Numbered from the stretch's first letter, positions 1 to 12,966 are shown. The stretch: 64,000 bases of DNA from Maniola hyperantus (GCF_902806685.2 NC_048541.1:6445465-6509464), one strand, 5' to 3'. Notes: generated by a model not told the origin, from the letters alone. Made by a program: numbers and translations.

Positions 1-157
1 TGTCTGCTAGCTTTTCACGGCTCAACAGTGTTACCGATTTTGATGAAATTTATTTCTTTTTATGCACATTCGTTTTTGATTTATCGTGCAAAATGTCGAA
101 AAAATACGACTGTACTACGGAGCCATCGGTGCCCAAGTCTGACTCGCACTTGTTTTT
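1..157 (+). mobile_element. GTGCGAGTC-family repeat, 3' part
   Basis: Contains the family blocks TTATCGTGCAAAATGTCGAA, ACGACTGTACTACGG and the terminal GTCTGACTCGCACTTG followed by T-rich sequence. It is fused on the left to a TGTCTGCTAGCTTTTCACGG segment of Helitron-like type. The family is common in this window; its class (SINE-like or other) is not clear to me. Confidence 0.65.
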
Positions 158-1402
158 TTATATATTACTCGCCAGAGAAATATAATTAATTTATCTATTG
201 ATAGCAAAAGTCTTACCTACTAGAAGACTTAGGTACCTACCTTTGACTATGTAATATTTGATGATAGGAAGTAATCTCTGTGACCAAAATCTACAAAACT
301 CACCTAAATTAAAAATTGCCTTAGAAAGTCAAGAGTTGCACCTTGAAGGTCGTCAAAAAATGTTGTAATATTAATTTTATGCTGACGCTATTGTTGGATT
401 CATGTATTTTAATGGGTTTGTAAAGATTAAGGGTACGAGTATAACATTTCTTTCCGTACAAAAGAATAACCCTACTGTGACGGCACAATCGTGTCTTCCC
501 AACCTTTAGCTCCATAAAAACGAAAATGATTAATTATTTTTCTGCCCTCTTCAAAAACACCGTCTTATTCTTCTAAGAACATCCGTTATTTTCCAGCTCG
601 ATGACGATAAGAGGGTAGACCTTGTATAAATTAATATAAAATTATGAATTCAATGTTTTCTTTGTAGGCAACTTACATTTTTACTGTCCCAATATTTTTT
701 CACTTTTAAATAATAGCTTATGTTTGCTACCAAAAGTATAACAATTTTACTTCTTAATTAAAATAAAGTAACAAAACAAAAAAACAATGTAATCTCATGA
801 AAGTACTTTTTTCTTTTTCATCCGGACGTTTTTAGGCTACTGGATACAAATCTGAATTTATTTCCAAGCAGAACAGCCTAAGGCTGCGCTAAAATTTAGT
901 CCTTCATAATTTCAATTACCGTGATTGTAATTTGATAGAAATCAAAACGGTACAGTTACAATCTCGTTTCAACAGTTTTCATTCAGGTTTTTACTCCTGC
1001 AAAAATTTCGTGCAATTGCACCGTTTTGCTCGCTAGCTCCTCAAATACCTATTATCGAAAGCTTAGCAAAATTATGCCTTTTTACAGTTGCGTCAAAAAA
1101 TATTCACATTACTATTAAGTAATATAATATGATTGTCAAAATAAAATAAATGCACTCCAAATAAACGAATCAGACGTTAGGACGTTCCACGTTCGCTTCC
1201 AACAGAGCCACTAAAAGCGATTCGCCATAAACAAGAATTAATGCCAAACCTGCATTGACCACTGCACTCTCCTTTATGGTGACATGATAAAAGCTGCACG
1301 TTTTTAGAGCAAACACACAATGCACGGTCATATTCGTAATCCCTATCAAGCTTTATTTATATTATATTTATCTTTAGAATATTACTTGAAACTTATCGTT
1401 TA
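158..1402. other. AT-rich intergenic stretch, nothing recognised
   Basis: Long A/T runs, scattered short open frames without family features. No repeat boundary stands out. Confidence 0.5.
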
Positions 1403-1583
1403 CTGACTGACTGATTGACTGATCTATCAACGCACAGTTCAAACTAGACTGATTAGGCTAAAATTAATTAGACAAGTGCTAAGAATTTTTTTTTGGAAAT
1501 TCAACCCCTGAGGGGGTAAAATAGAGGTTTGATATTGGTGTAGTCCATCCACGTGGACGAAGTCGCGAGAGCGTATGCTAGTA
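1403..1583 (+). mobile_element. Helitron-like element, GACTGACT-headed type
   Basis: Head of GACT repeats, CTATCAACGCACAG, AAATTCAACCCCTGAGGGGG and an end with GTGGACGAAGTCGCGAGAGC then GCTAGTA. The hairpin plus CTAG terminus is the Helitron-like 3' signature. Confidence 0.6.
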
Positions 1584-1674
1584 TCTAATAAACTCTTTAT
1601 ATAAATAAATTCTAATAATGGACCTACGAAGGTGGCATAGCAAGGTATTGTACTGGTGATAGTCATTAGTCAAT

Positions 1675-2112
1675 TCATCATCATTATCAACCGATAGACG
1701 TCCACTGCTGGACTCTCTGGATAGACAGGTTTCTTGTAGGGACTTCCACACGCCACGGTCTTGCGCCGCCGCCTGAATCCAGCTGCTCCCAGCGACTCGT
1801 TTTATGTCGTCTGTCAATCCAGTGGGGGTCTTTCAAGTTTCAACGCTGCAAGGTCTCCCTAGTACCTTGGGACACCAACGTCTGTCGGTTTTTCCTACCA
1901 TGTGCCCTGCCCATTGTCCCTTCAGCTTCGCGACCCGTTGAACTATGTCGGTTAGTCTGGTTCTCCTACGAATCTCCTCATTTCTGATTTGATCACGTAA
2001 GGAAACTTCAAGCATTGCTCTTTTCATCGCCCTCTGAGAGAGTCTGACCTTTCTAATGAGGCCCATAGTTAGTGACCATGTCTCGAATCTATATGTAGTT
2101 GTCAGGGTCGAG
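1675..2112 (-). pseudogene. RTE-type LINE fragment, C-terminal part of reverse transcriptase
   Basis: The minus strand reads FETWSLTMGLIRKVRLSQRA, then SLRDQIRNEEIRRRTRLTDI and KLKGQWAGHM, the recurrent C-terminal end of insect RTE endonuclease/reverse transcriptases. A small deletion and frame change follow around 1815-1860, then the terminal TDDIKRVAGSSWIQAAAQDRG block. The 3' end falls into a short ATG-type trinucleotide run (1676-1690), the tail style of RTE elements. It is dead: truncated at the 5' side and frameshifted. Confidence 0.85.
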
Positions 2113-2608
2113 TAAGTACTACATCGTGATGAAAAATTATCCTGATCTCAATCGGAGTGAAATCCGGTATCATACAGATTATTATATAGAACAGGAGAAT
2201 TTAGGAGAGCATACTCATTTTAAACTAATTTATTTTAATTATGTAAATACTTGTATTCCTTTATCAAGAAACACAACGAGTAGGTCACAGCTTCAGGCTA
2301 TGTTTTACAGGTAACGTATCACCAAGAAACTGCCGTCCGTTCGCTAACAACTCGCGCCTGCGGCAGCGGCCTGTCGGAATGCTAAATACTTCCTCCGCTA
2401 ACTTACATCGTAGCTCAGAGTTACGTGTTTGTTGTTTATAAAATAATTAAAATTTGTGAATGCGACGACCTCTTTAAAAGCATTGCAAGCACTATCAGTT
2501 TAAACCAGTTGAAGAATTAACTTTGAAGATTAAACCAGTTGAAGAATTAGCTATATGGTATATGGATATCCTGTAGATCCGATGAATGAACTCCGAAGAA
2601 AATATAAA

Positions 2609-2815
2609 AAAAATAGACTATGTATACTTTGACGTAAGATTTTTACACCTTTATTAGGTGCCTGCTATCTCCGAGAGCCTGATGATCCAAACAAACATCC
2701 AAACAAACGTTCCCAGTGCTGGGGAAAATACGCAGAGAAACTTTCAGCTTTTATAAAATAAGGAAGCTCTGGCACACACTGGCTCTCTCTCTAGAGGTCT
2801 GGCGATGACGTTTTG
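2609..2815 (+). repeat. Unclassified repeat shared with sarcoglycan intron 1
   Basis: Shares TTTGACGTAAGATTTTTACA, AATACGCAGAGAAACTTTCAGC and CTCTGGCACACACTGGCTCT with 39778-39965 in the same order and strand. Confidence 0.65.
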
Positions 2816-4361
2816 TGTCCATATTTATGTGAATAAAGCCTTTGTCGCTTTTTACGCTTGCATTTCAGGGGAGACATTTCAATTTAAGTTTACACGCATT
2901 TTCAGCATAATATTCACGATCTGCATACCCATATTATTGACAGCTATTTTACTGGATATTTCCTAATTTAACTATGTGACATGCTGAATCTAAACTTTAA
3001 ATTATAGGTACATAATTAAAGTAAAACTTCTTCAGGCGTGACATCAGAGTAACGGCGACTACGCACGGCACTGCACTTCCGTCATCCGGGTTTTATCCGT
3101 CATCCGCGAGAATACCAGCGATTATCTACGACATAAGCATGTCATAAATAAGTTTAGATACAAAACAAAAAGGAACGTATTTTTATGTCCATTGGGATCG
3201 GATGAGTGCGTAACTGCCGTAACGCAGATTCTTTTTCGGACAAAAGTACCACGAACGTTAATTCCATCCGTATTTAAAATGGCTGCCAAACAGAACAAAT
3301 GTTTTGAGATGTAATCGTTTAGCAGTATTTGTATGTTTATTATTTTAATATTAAAAAGTTATTGATGTTCTGTAATTTTATCAATCTATTTATTTCCGAG
3401 GTACCTTACGTTAATTGTTTATGCCAATAAAGTCTCCTTATAATTTTAAAGAATAAGAAAAAATACTGTTAGGCTTTTGAAATTATTAGCATTACATTAT
3501 TACCTCTAAAAACCCAATTGGCATCTTAAATCTTTTACACTCTGTTTTAAATGTTTTATAAGTGTAATTTTGTACGTCTGAAAGACTTTTTAAGTGATAA
3601 TTAAAACCCAGTTGCTACAGCTGTTACCTCAGAAATTCCCAGATTTTAATGTTACCCTATTACAATAGTGTCTTAAGATTAAGCTCGTTGAGAGAAAGAA
3701 CAAGAAATTATTTTTATAAAGAGAATTCTGTCTATAAAGTAATAAATATTTCGTTGCAAAGCGATTTATTAAAACGTGACGTTTTTACAGCTGTGCTTAT
3801 GGTAGTATCTTTTTTCTCTACGATAGATAATATTATGTCTTAACTCTTAATTAATTTACTTATATTTTATGTACGTCATTGCAATACAATGTACAATTCT
3901 TTGTCAATGTGGATGTATTAAATTCAACTATCTACTTATTTTAAAATTAGTTTATATCGTTCCGTTCAATATCGTGTCAATTATACAATTTTTTCACGTA
4001 TATTTTTTAGTCTCAAATCCAATTTAATTAAGGCGAGGAACTCGCGGTTGAAATCCTATTTAAGCCGTTTTTATTACCGCCCGTCGGGCAAAGACGGTTC
4101 GTAACCGCGCTCGAAGAATTTGAGCGCTCGAGGATTTGCCCAGCTTTTATCCTAGTGGTCCCTGAGATAATAAGTAATCTGAATGTATTAAAATTGTATT
4201 TATTCTGGTGCAGGATATGTGTCAGTACCTACTCACCATATCTACTCTACTCAAACATTATTATTCTGAGTGCTTTGACCAGAAATTACGCAGGTGGAAA
4301 GGAAATCGTCCATCAGTGAGAGATAATATACCAGTCACACACAAGACTACAGTCTCTAGTC
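2816..4361. other. Intergenic stretch with two GC-richer patches
   Basis: Patches at 3030-3290 (GTCATCCGGGTTTTATCC and related) and 4030-4150 (CCCGTCGGGC, CGAGGAACTCGCGG) stand out from AT-rich flanks and match no repeat seen here. Rest: nothing recognised. Confidence 0.4.
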
Positions 4362-4584
4362 TAACTCTACATCTATATGTAAAAGGAAAAGCTGACTAAC
4401 TGACTGATCTATGACGCACAGCTCAAACTACCAGACGGATCTGGCTGAAATTTGGCACGCAGATAGCTATTATGACGTAGACATCTACCAAAGGATTTTT
4501 GAAAATTCAACCCCTAAGGGGGTAAAGTAATGGTTTGAAATTTGTGTAGTTCACGCGGACGAAGTCGCGGGAATAAGCTAGTAT
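4362..4584 (+). mobile_element. Helitron-like element, GACTGACT-headed type
   Basis: ATGTAAAAGGAAAAGCTGAC head, GGATCTGGCTGAAATTTGGC core and CGCGGACGAAGTCGCGGGAA hairpin followed by TAAGCTAGT. Confidence 0.7.
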
Positions 4585-5999
4585 AATAAAAAAATATTGC
4601 TGTTGCCGAAAATGACAGCATTACATTTAATTAAATCGGTTTTACTGCCCCTGTGCAATATAGGAATTTTGTTCTCATTGATTACAAGATTTATATACTT
4701 CTTTTGTTCTAAGTATTTAATTAATTGATTTCAAGTTTGTTTACTTGTTTAACTTGTTTTCGGTTTAATATTTTAAATGCAGACCGAATCTAACGGGCCC
4801 GGTGTAATGATCCGAGAGTACATGCATAATTTAACCGCAAAGAGCTGTTTTGTAACGTTATTAGTTCGTAATCTCGCCGGATACGGCCAACAACATCATT
4901 TGCTCCAGTTTAAATATTAAAATAATTTAATACCCTGTCCGAAAGGGAATGCAGACCTTCCTGATTATTAGGCTAAAATCAAAAATGTATTGAATGATGC
5001 AATTAAGTAATGTATATAATCTTCCACTGAAGATAAAGTTTTTGGAAAAGCTTACCATTTTTGAACGGTTGCTTTAAAAAATGGCACCCTGAGGTAAGCA
5101 TGTATAATTTAAACGCTTATTTTTAAAACGTCATCAAAAACAATATTTCAAGAATAAAATGTAGGCTAAAATACCTACTCGCGTCGCGTTTTGTCACTAG
5201 ACGATACTCTTAAAATGTTGGAGCCCTGAAACGCTAGTAGACAGACAGATACACTTTTGCATTTATAATATTAGTATGGGTATGGATTTGAACAATCTAC
5301 TTCTTTTCGACTTAGATAAATAATAAACACTATAATACAATCAACAAAAGCTTTAAGCTACAAAAAGTTATATTTAATAATACAGCAAATGAACTAATCC
5401 GGAAGAGAGGAGGAATAAGTAACTTCGGCAGTAGCAGTCTGAGTTTGCAATGATAATTTAATCACAGCGTAAGTGAGTAGAGTCTCTTATTACGCTTCGA
5501 GGTAATAAAATAACTGGAGTGATTATACAACATAAAATGTTACCGGCACTTTTGTTTTATTGCGCAATTAATACTGTAGCGATTCATTTGATTAAACAGA
5601 TGTTTGAATCCGCTGTTGTAGAGAAATTAAACATATTAATCAAATCCAAAACTCGTGGTTCTATATTTACTACAATACTAATACTATTATTAGGTATAAA
5701 TTCCTCTTTACAGCTTCTTTGCCGACGAAGACGAGGTCCCTGATTTCTAGCGTGGACGTGGACTCACGCCACGGCCTCGGGAACGAACGAACTATTAATC
5801 AGGTTCAATAAACCTACCCATCCCAACGTCATCCTAAGTCGTGGTCCGAGACCAACAGGAGGCGCCCTTAGGAGGACGTTGTCCCCAGACCTCTCCAATT
5901 ATATTTCTTCGAGCCCAGGCTCACCGCCAGGCGGAGCTACGCGCTCGCCGTCCCCCCCGGTGACGGCGTAGCAGTCTGTAGGGCCTACGTAGCATACTC
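4585..5999. other. Intergenic stretch with GC-rich end
   Basis: 4760-4920 is a moderately GC-rich non-repetitive patch. 5725-5990 is much more GC-rich (GCCACGGCCTCGGGAACG, CGCTCGCCGTCCCCCCCGGT) and may be the 3' part of an old transposable element. I cannot classify it. Confidence 0.4.
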
Positions 6000-6322
6000 A
6001 ATCCGAAACTTCAAAAAAATTGCTGCCACGGCGCATCCATTTAACCTATTTTGACGAAATTTGGTGATTAAATAGCTTGTATCTCGGGGATGGACATAGG
6101 ATGCGTTTTGTCTCAGAAAATCAAATAATTCTAATAGGCTTATTAAAAACCTAAATCCACCCAAACGAAATCATAGGTAACATTTCTTTTGTATAGAGCT
6201 AGCTTGCATCTGGGACCAGATAGGCTACTTTTTATCTCGGTAGGTAAATCGAAGAGTTCCTTCGGGATTATAAAAAAACCTAAACCTACGCCGAAGAAAT
6301 GACCGGCATCATCTAGTAAAGG
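6000..6322 (+). mobile_element. Decayed Helitron-like sequence
   Basis: GCATCCATTTAACCTATTTT, two TAGCTTG(T/C)ATC blocks, and a worn end ACCGGCATCATCTAGTAA. The hairpin has lost pairing. Confidence 0.5.
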
Positions 6323-6924
6323 ATCACATAATAATTATTGTGGCTCTGGTTTTGGTTAAACAGAATAATTAGTGTTGCAAACCAGTAGGTAATCACGTAA
6401 ACATATTCCTAGAGGAGTGTCAACAGCACTAACACCGACCGTACTCTGCGTGTATCACAATAGGTAATCTACACGAACAGAGATTGTGTAATTATAGCAT
6501 TCACCCTGATCTTTATTTTACCCTAACTGACCCGCGCCGATTTTACTCAAGCGTAATTTCTAAGTCTATTTTTACTGAAGGTCTACGTGTTGAGAAAAGT
6601 TTGTAGACTGAGTGGTTTGAGATGTACGTTGATATGTCGCTTTGTCAGTTTCGTGTTTTATGCGTAAAGACAAGCGGTCCCTCCCAACTTAGCTCGGTTC
6701 AAATAGGTATACATATTACATAATAATATATAGCCTCATCTACATCAGGAATAATGTACCTTTGAAATGGTGTAAGAATTTTCAAATAGGAAGGTAACAC
6801 TCTACATATTATTTCCACCACCACTTTCCTAACGTCGCGTCGCCGCACCGCGTCGCGCGTCGTCCGCGCGCTTCGGTAGAAAGCGGACACTTGCATACAA
6901 ACGTCCTCTGCAACAGAGATAAAA

Positions 6925-7215
6925 ACCGGTCAAGAGCGAGTCCGATTCGCGCACGAAGGGTTCCGTTATTCGTACCATCGTACAAAAATAACGATTTTTT
7001 TTGTGTGATGTAAGGACAAATTCACTGTTTTCGGATTTTCCCTTAACTTGTGCTATAAGATCTACCTACCTGACAAATTTCATGATTCTAGGTCAACGGG
7101 AAGGACCCTATTCGGACGGGAAGTTTTCTTGACAGACACGACAGACAGACTGAGAATAAAGTGATCTTATATTATAAGAGTTCCTTTTTCCTTTTGAGGT
7201 ACGGACCCCTACAAC
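6925..7215 (-). mobile_element. GTGCGAGTC-family repeat, reversed
   Basis: Reads AAAACCGGTCAAGAGCGAGTC at the left, then the TACCTGACAAATTTCATGAT core and ends near CTTTTTCCTTTTGAGGTACGG. Diverged from the younger copies at 19.2 and 27.9 kb. Confidence 0.7.
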
Positions 7216-7861
7216 AAACTTTTTAAATAAGACCTGATTAAGTTTGTATACCTACTAAGTACCTACTAGATGATGATACGGGTGGATTTAGGTTTTTCAA
7301 AATCTCAAGGGAACATATTGCACATATTGTAGGTACATATTTTGGGCCCAGACAGGGGATGTGGTAAGATCTGCTTACTATGAAATGTCTCTAAATCCAT
7401 ACAAATTAAAATCTCATACTACAATTCCTTTAACCGCACCCCGTGCGCTTTAATGTTGATTTAGTAATTAACTACCTAGGTTTAAACATTTATAACTACG
7501 AAACTCAAAACTAGAGTAACCTACTGTGAAATTAAGAACTGTGTTAAAAGGATATTAGGAACTTCATAACTTGGTTAATACTTAGTACGTTTATTAAACC
7601 TACTTCAATTGAATTCTATTGTACTTAAAGTACAACAGCTGTAATAGCCAAGTATGTATGAGTAAAAGGAATCCGATGTTGTGTACCTTGTATGCGGCAA
7701 ACTATTACGGCACTTTGATCCTCTTACCTCCATGGCTCCGCTATATCGAGCTGTTATACGAAGCGACTGTAAAATTACTGTTCTAAGTGCCTACTCTACT
7801 AATAGTGACCGTATGTTTCTTTGATAGAATTTACAGATTTTAGTAATTAATTTTAACTAAT

Positions 7862-8235
7862 ATCTACACTCATATTATTAATGCGAAAGTGTGTCTGTCT
7901 GTCTGCCTGCTAACTTTTCACAGTCCGTCTGGACTGTGAAAAGTTTAACTTATTGACGAAGCTTGGTACACAGATAGCTTACATCCCGTAGACGAACAAA
8001 GGGACGTATTTCGGAAAATCAAAGACTTGCAATTGAAATAGGTTATTTTTTGTCCGGGATTCTTAAAAAACCTAAATGTACGTGGATAAAGTTGCCAGCA
8101 TCATCTATTTGGTACAGATATAGCTTGTATCCTGGAAATGAATATAGGATACTTTTCATTCCGGAAAATCCAAGTGTCCATGGGATTTTAAAAATTTAAA
8201 TCCACGCGGATAAAGTCGCTGGCATCACTTGTATT
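7862..8235 (+). mobile_element. Decayed Helitron-like sequence, internal block repeated
   Basis: Starts CACTCATATTATTAATGCGA AAGTGTGT with a CTGT tract; the TAGCTT(A/G)..ATCC block and the GTGGATAAAGT end block each occur twice (ends near 8105 and 8232), as if two copies were joined. A short hairpin TTTTCACAGTCC/GGACTGTGAAAA sits at 7915-7942. Confidence 0.55.
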
Positions 8236-8786
8236 GTACAAATTAAAAAGACCACACAATACTAGCTCATATAAACAGGAACCGATCTACACCGGTATAA
8301 TATATGTATAATACAAAACTAATTGCTTTGATACATAGAACTAAATCTGGTCATTAAATCTTTTAAGAATGTTGTAATATCCACATCTCATTACTACGTT
8401 ACTTTGAAGAATTATGACTTGGCAAAGTCCTTTATTGGAAATACCTCCACGGGCCTGAAATATTGCCATGTCGTGAAGAGGTAAATTTTCTAATTAGAAA
8501 TTCTTTAGTGAAGCTTTATTATGTTTTTACTTCCTACAATGAACCTAATGAAATACCGCTTCAGTCTCGACTCTCTGCATGTATCAAAGTCTGACAAAAT
8601 ACTGACAAGCGTTCAATTCTCGCAAATCAGTACTATAATAACAAATGAACGCTTTAATACTGAATTTTATTAGACAGATTAAATTCCATGCTCTAATCAT
8701 AAGTACCTTTCCGATACATTACATCTGAAGCTTCATTTACGCCAGAGCAACATAGAGCGACATTGCGGCATGCCCATGTAGGTACA

Positions 8787-8970
8787 GTACGCGGCAGAAA
8801 GTAATGTACATCGGTCTTTAGAATGACATTTCGGCTTTGTAAAGCGTTGTCTCTGTGATTCATACCTATATGACGTTTTGTCGGTCTCAATGACAGGGAT
8901 AACGCTTTACAAATCTGCTATCTCCTTCCAAATGTCGATGTAAGTAGGAACATTACTTTCTGCCGCGTAC
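8787..8970. mobile_element. MITE, GGCAGAAA type
   Basis: Perfect 21-bp terminal inverted repeats (8787-8807 and 8950-8970; left end begins GTACGCGGCAGAAAGTAATG) around a 142-bp interior with CGACATTT-like blocks. No open frame for a transposase. A relative is at 61.2 kb. Confidence 0.85.
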
Positions 8971-9180
8971 GATAATTTAAAATGTAGCAGAATCATCAAA
9001 GCAGTCCGTATTTCAATTATGTACGATGATAGCACGATGTAGTTTCGGCATAATATAAATATAAACGTAACGGATAAAAGATAATCTATGTCCGTCTCCA
9101 AGATTAACGCTATCTCTGTGCCGACTCAGACCTAGTGTTAACTTTGCATCAATCGTTCAAAATTGTATGGAGATGCCATT

Positions 9181-9400
9181 TTTAGGATTCCGTACCCGAA
9201 AGGTGCCAACTAGACCCTATTAGTAAGCCTCCGCTGCCCGTACTCTGTCCGTCCGTCTGTCTGTCAGCGAGCTGGATCTCGTGAACCGTAATATAGGTAG
9301 AGTTGAAATTTTCACAGAAATGTGTATTTCTATTGAATCTATTGCCGATACACTTTAACAACAAACAATAAAAAATTTAAAAAGGCCGCCATGTAAACAA
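9181..9400 (+). mobile_element. Related repeat with GGCCGCCAT end
   Basis: Shares GGATTCCGTACCCGAAAGG, a TCCGTCCGTCTGTCTGTC tract, GAACCGTAATATAGGTAGAG and AAAGGCCGCCATG with the copies near 36.1 kb and (reversed, partial) 31.2 kb. Confidence 0.65.
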
Positions 9401-9447
9401 AAAAATTAAATAGTGTTATTTTTTGTACTATTGTGCGGATAAGGTAC

Positions 9448-9566
9448 CGTGCGCTGCAGTTCGGTTGCGCTGCGGCGTGGTGCGGTGCGGTGCGATGCGG
9501 TTCGGTGCGGTGCGATGCGGTACACTGCGCTGCAGTGCAGTGCGTTGTAGTTTGGTGCGCTGTGGT
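9448..9566 (+). repeat. Degenerate TGCGG-type minisatellite
   Basis: Five-base units (TGCGG, TGCGA, TTCGG, TGCGC, TGCAG) run for about 120 bp; within it a 20-bp higher-order unit starting TGCGGTGCGATGCGG occurs twice. Strongly GC-rich against its surroundings. Confidence 0.8.
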
Positions 9567-9604
9567 ACTTGTAGCTTAATACCTAAAATGCGAATTGCGC
9601 CTGG

Positions 9605-9806
9605 CCTGGTTCGTGATAGATGAGGCGCGCATCTTTGTCCATGTGGATTTAGATTTTTTAATCCCGTAGAAACTCTTTGATTTTCCGAGACCCATGGCCT
9701 TCCCTGGGATGCAAGCTGTCTCTGTACTATATTTCATCAAAATCGGTTAAACTAGCCGACAGACAGACACACTTTCGCATTTATAATATTATTATTAAGT
9801 ATAGAT
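9605..9806 (-). mobile_element. Helitron-like element, reversed, decayed
   Basis: TCCATGTGGATTTAGATTTT at the left (reversed 3' end), CTTTGATTTTCCGAGACCCA, ATCAAAATCGGTTAAACTAG, and CACTTTCGCATTTATAATAT at the right. Confidence 0.65.
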
Positions 9807-10944
9807 TATATCTTTCGTTATTCGTATTTGAACCGTTGGAAATCTAGTCTCCAGGCGGGCAAAGCAATATGATGTCACGGCACAATTTATAAGGACTTGT
9901 TTGTCGCTGCGTGTTTGTTCAGCTAGTCGCTATTCGAATCGCTCGTTCATTTCTATGAGTTATGGATAAGGTGGGTCGCAGCAGTGTTTGCTGCTCCTAT
10001 CCAATTGTTTGCGTCTACAGAAACATTGTTATGATCAAAACAAAACTACACCTATTCATGATACCTTACAATCATTTACAATGCTATAAAAACGAAATAT
10101 ACATACCTACATATAATTCTTTCTATATTTTATTTTTATTTTATTGAAAAAGAACACAAAACAGGTTTTAACTACAAATGTGGCTTAATATAAGAACAGT
10201 AGATCAGAATCGAAGTAACAACCCCTAAATAGGTGTACACAATTTATAAATATACCTAAGCAACAAAATCACATAGAATTTGTAAAATACACAGTCAAAA
10301 AATTACAATCATTTTAAATAGGTATATAACGGTTTACAGGCAAAATATGCATGCATTCAAGTTAAGTCATACACAAAAAAAATGAAGACAATTATGAAAA
10401 TCATAAACGTGCAAGATGAAAATACCATTTGGACGGCGTATATTTTTTGTAAATATAAATTTTTTAGTGATAAGTTTTTCTGTATGTTTTATTGTTTTAA
10501 AATTTTTATCATTTGAATTAATAATTACTATGTATAAAAAATTCTAGAGTCAAGAATTGCAAGATGAAAATAGGCATGAAAATGAAAAAGTTAGTGAACT
10601 TGTTAAAAATGATTGCTGACATCAAAACATGTACCTACTTATAATATTTTTGCGAATATTGCTTGTAAATCGGCGTTATTAGTGCATTAGACGTCGCACC
10701 AAACAATTACATTACACAGCATGCATAGTTTGGCACGGTACCAATGTTTAACTTGCACTCTTTGAACACACCCGAATATTTTCAGCTGCTATTAGGTAAG
10801 TACTTACCATGGTACCAACGGAAATCCGTTTATATCCTGTTTTGGGAGTGAATAAGTATTTGACTTAGCGAAAAATCTATAGATACCTACTCATACCTAC
10901 CTGTTGTTTGTTATGTTTGTAAGGGCAAAGGTCCTTCTTTCAAG
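9807..10944. other. AT-rich intergenic stretch
   Basis: Nothing recognised except a GC-richer patch at 10670-10760 (TTAGACGTCGCACCAAACAA). Confidence 0.4.
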
Positions 10945-11272
10945 CATCATCGTTACCATCAACCCATCGCCGGCTCACTAGTCACAGAGCACGGGTCCCC
11001 TCTCAGAACGAAAAGGGGTTTTGGCCGTAGTCTACCATGCTGGCAAAGTACGAATTGGCAGACTTCACACACCTTTGAGAACATTATGAAGAACTCTCAG
11101 CTGTGCAGGTTTCCTCATGATATTTTCCTTCATCGTTAAAGCAAGTGATATTTAATTACTTGAAACGCACATAACTCCGAAAAGTTAGAGTTGCGTGCCC
11201 GGAATCGAAACCCCGACCTCCGAATAGGAGGCGGGCGTCTTAAACATTAGACTATCACAACTTCCAAGCATC
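10945..11272 (-). mobile_element. Second-family tRNA-headed SINE, reversed
   Basis: A reversed copy of the family at 31.9 kb: the tail (CCATCGCCGGCTCACTA) comes first, the TTCCTTCATCGTTAAAGCAA body next, and the tRNA-like head with CGTGCCCGGAATCGAAACC last. Confidence 0.8.
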
Positions 11273-11372
11273 AGATTGACTTATTTTTTCCGTAAAAGGT
11301 TTCTTATAGGTAGGTACATCGATGGTATCTACAGGTAACCTAAATCAAGGCGGACGAAGTCATTACTTACTC

Positions 11373-11562
11373 ATGTTATACTAAATGCGAAAGTGTGTTT
11401 GTTAGTTTATTGGTTTGTCCTTCAATCACGCCGCAACGGAGCAACGAATCGGTGTTGGTTTTTGGATAGATGTTGTTAAAGACCTGAAGAGTGAAAATCA
11501 TAGAGCCGCCAGGGGATTTCAAAATCCATGCGTACGAAGTCGCGAGCATCAGTTAGTAGGTA
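11373..11562 (+). mobile_element. Helitron-like element
   Basis: ATGCGAAAGTGTGTTTGTTA head, CCTTCAATCACGCCGCAACG, AAAGACCTGAAGAGTGAAAA and an end with GTACGAAGTCGCGAGCATCA then GTTAGTA. Confidence 0.7.
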
Positions 11563-11969
11563 ATAATATTCAGTCCAACGTACAAAGGGCTTGTTGTTTA
11601 GACAAAGCGATGTTAATAAAGTTCGCAATATCGAACAGGCGAATACTGCCAACGCCCACGATCATACAATAATAATAATCGACGCAAAGACGACAACGCC
11701 GCTATTCCTAAGACTACCTTTTAAGAGTTTCAATCACATCGTCGTTCTTATTTTATTAAATAAACAACGTCGTAGAACAATAACCTCGCAATATTGCAAT
11801 TGAGTCTCCTTTATATGAAAACTATTATAGAAATAATAATCCTTGAGTTGTTTAGCTTTTTGGTTAGGATTTCTTCAATATTGGTACGCGTGCTTATTTA
11901 ACCAAAGATTAATTATACACATTCTGCACATATGAAACATTATTGATACGAAATCCATAGGTACTTCCA

Positions 11970-12393
11970 TACTAATATCACAGATTGTAAATGCGAAGGT
12001 GAAACTGTCTGCAGTCTGTCGGTCTTCTAGCCTTTCATGGCATATCCATTTAGCGATTTTAACGAAATTTGCTACACAGATAGCTTGTATCCCGAGAAAG
12101 TACTTTTGGACCTGGAGAATATTTTCAAAAAAAAGGATTTTCTAATAAATATTCCTTTTGCTTTGCTAGGCTCGCGCCAGCCCAGATGCTGTAAGGAATT
12201 GCATTCCTAAATCGTGGTGATCCCACGGGATTTTTAAAGAATCATGCGTTTACATGTTTTTACGAAATTTGGTACTGCATCCTTGCATCTCCGGGCTACT
12301 ATGGATAGGCTACTTTTTGTCCTGGAAAATCAAAAGTTCTCACGGGATTTTTAAAAAGCTAAATTTTAAAAACCACGCGGGGATCAGCTAGTT
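11970..12393 (+). mobile_element. Helitron-like sequence, long and decayed
   Basis: CAGATTGTAAATGCGAAGGT head, TAGCTTGTATCCCGAGAAAG, later AAAATCAAAAGTTCTCACGG and the end CCACGCGGGGATCAGCTAGT with a shortened hairpin. About 100 bp of unrelated sequence around 12130-12230 interrupts it. Confidence 0.6.
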
Positions 12394-12807
12394 ATTAATA
12401 TAAACGATGAAATAGAATATTTAATTAGCAGGTAGGTTAGGTGCGAGTAGGTAGGTATAGCAGCTGAGTGCAGCGGTAGTGTCACGTCGGTCCGGCCCAC
12501 ATAACAACCGGCTTAAGAGCCGTCAGGACGCCCGGACGGTTCTCCTGCACGCGATTTGCAAGATCCGCTCTATCGCAAGCGAACACGCTCTAACAATTTA
12601 CACTGTTTTACCCAAATAGGTATTATGTATGCCATTCCGGATATCCTTCCTATTGTGTATATCTCGCTAGATCTAGAACAGATTATTTTTCAATTCAATC
12701 TTTGGTCACAATATTGATAAAATATTATTTTGGTGTTAGTATAACACATCAAATAATTAGTATTTTCTTTGAAAGGACTTTACCAGATCTAAAACAGATT
12801 TTATTAA

Positions 12808-12966
12808 CCGACTTCAAAAAAAGGAGGAGGTTCTCAATTCGTCGGAATCTTTTTTTTTATTTTTATGCATAATAGTTTTTGATTTATAATGCAAAATGTC
12901 GCAAAAATACGACTGTAGTACGGAACTCTCAGTGTTCGAGTCTGACTCACACTTGGCCAGTTTTTT
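12808..12966 (+). mobile_element. Chimeric repeat with GTGCGAGTC-family 3' end
   Basis: Starts with TTAACCGACTTCAAAAAAAG (a motif also ending the tandem repeats near 14.7 kb) and passes into the GCAAAATGTCGCAAAAATAC ... GTCTGACTCACACTTGGCC end of this family. Confidence 0.6.
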
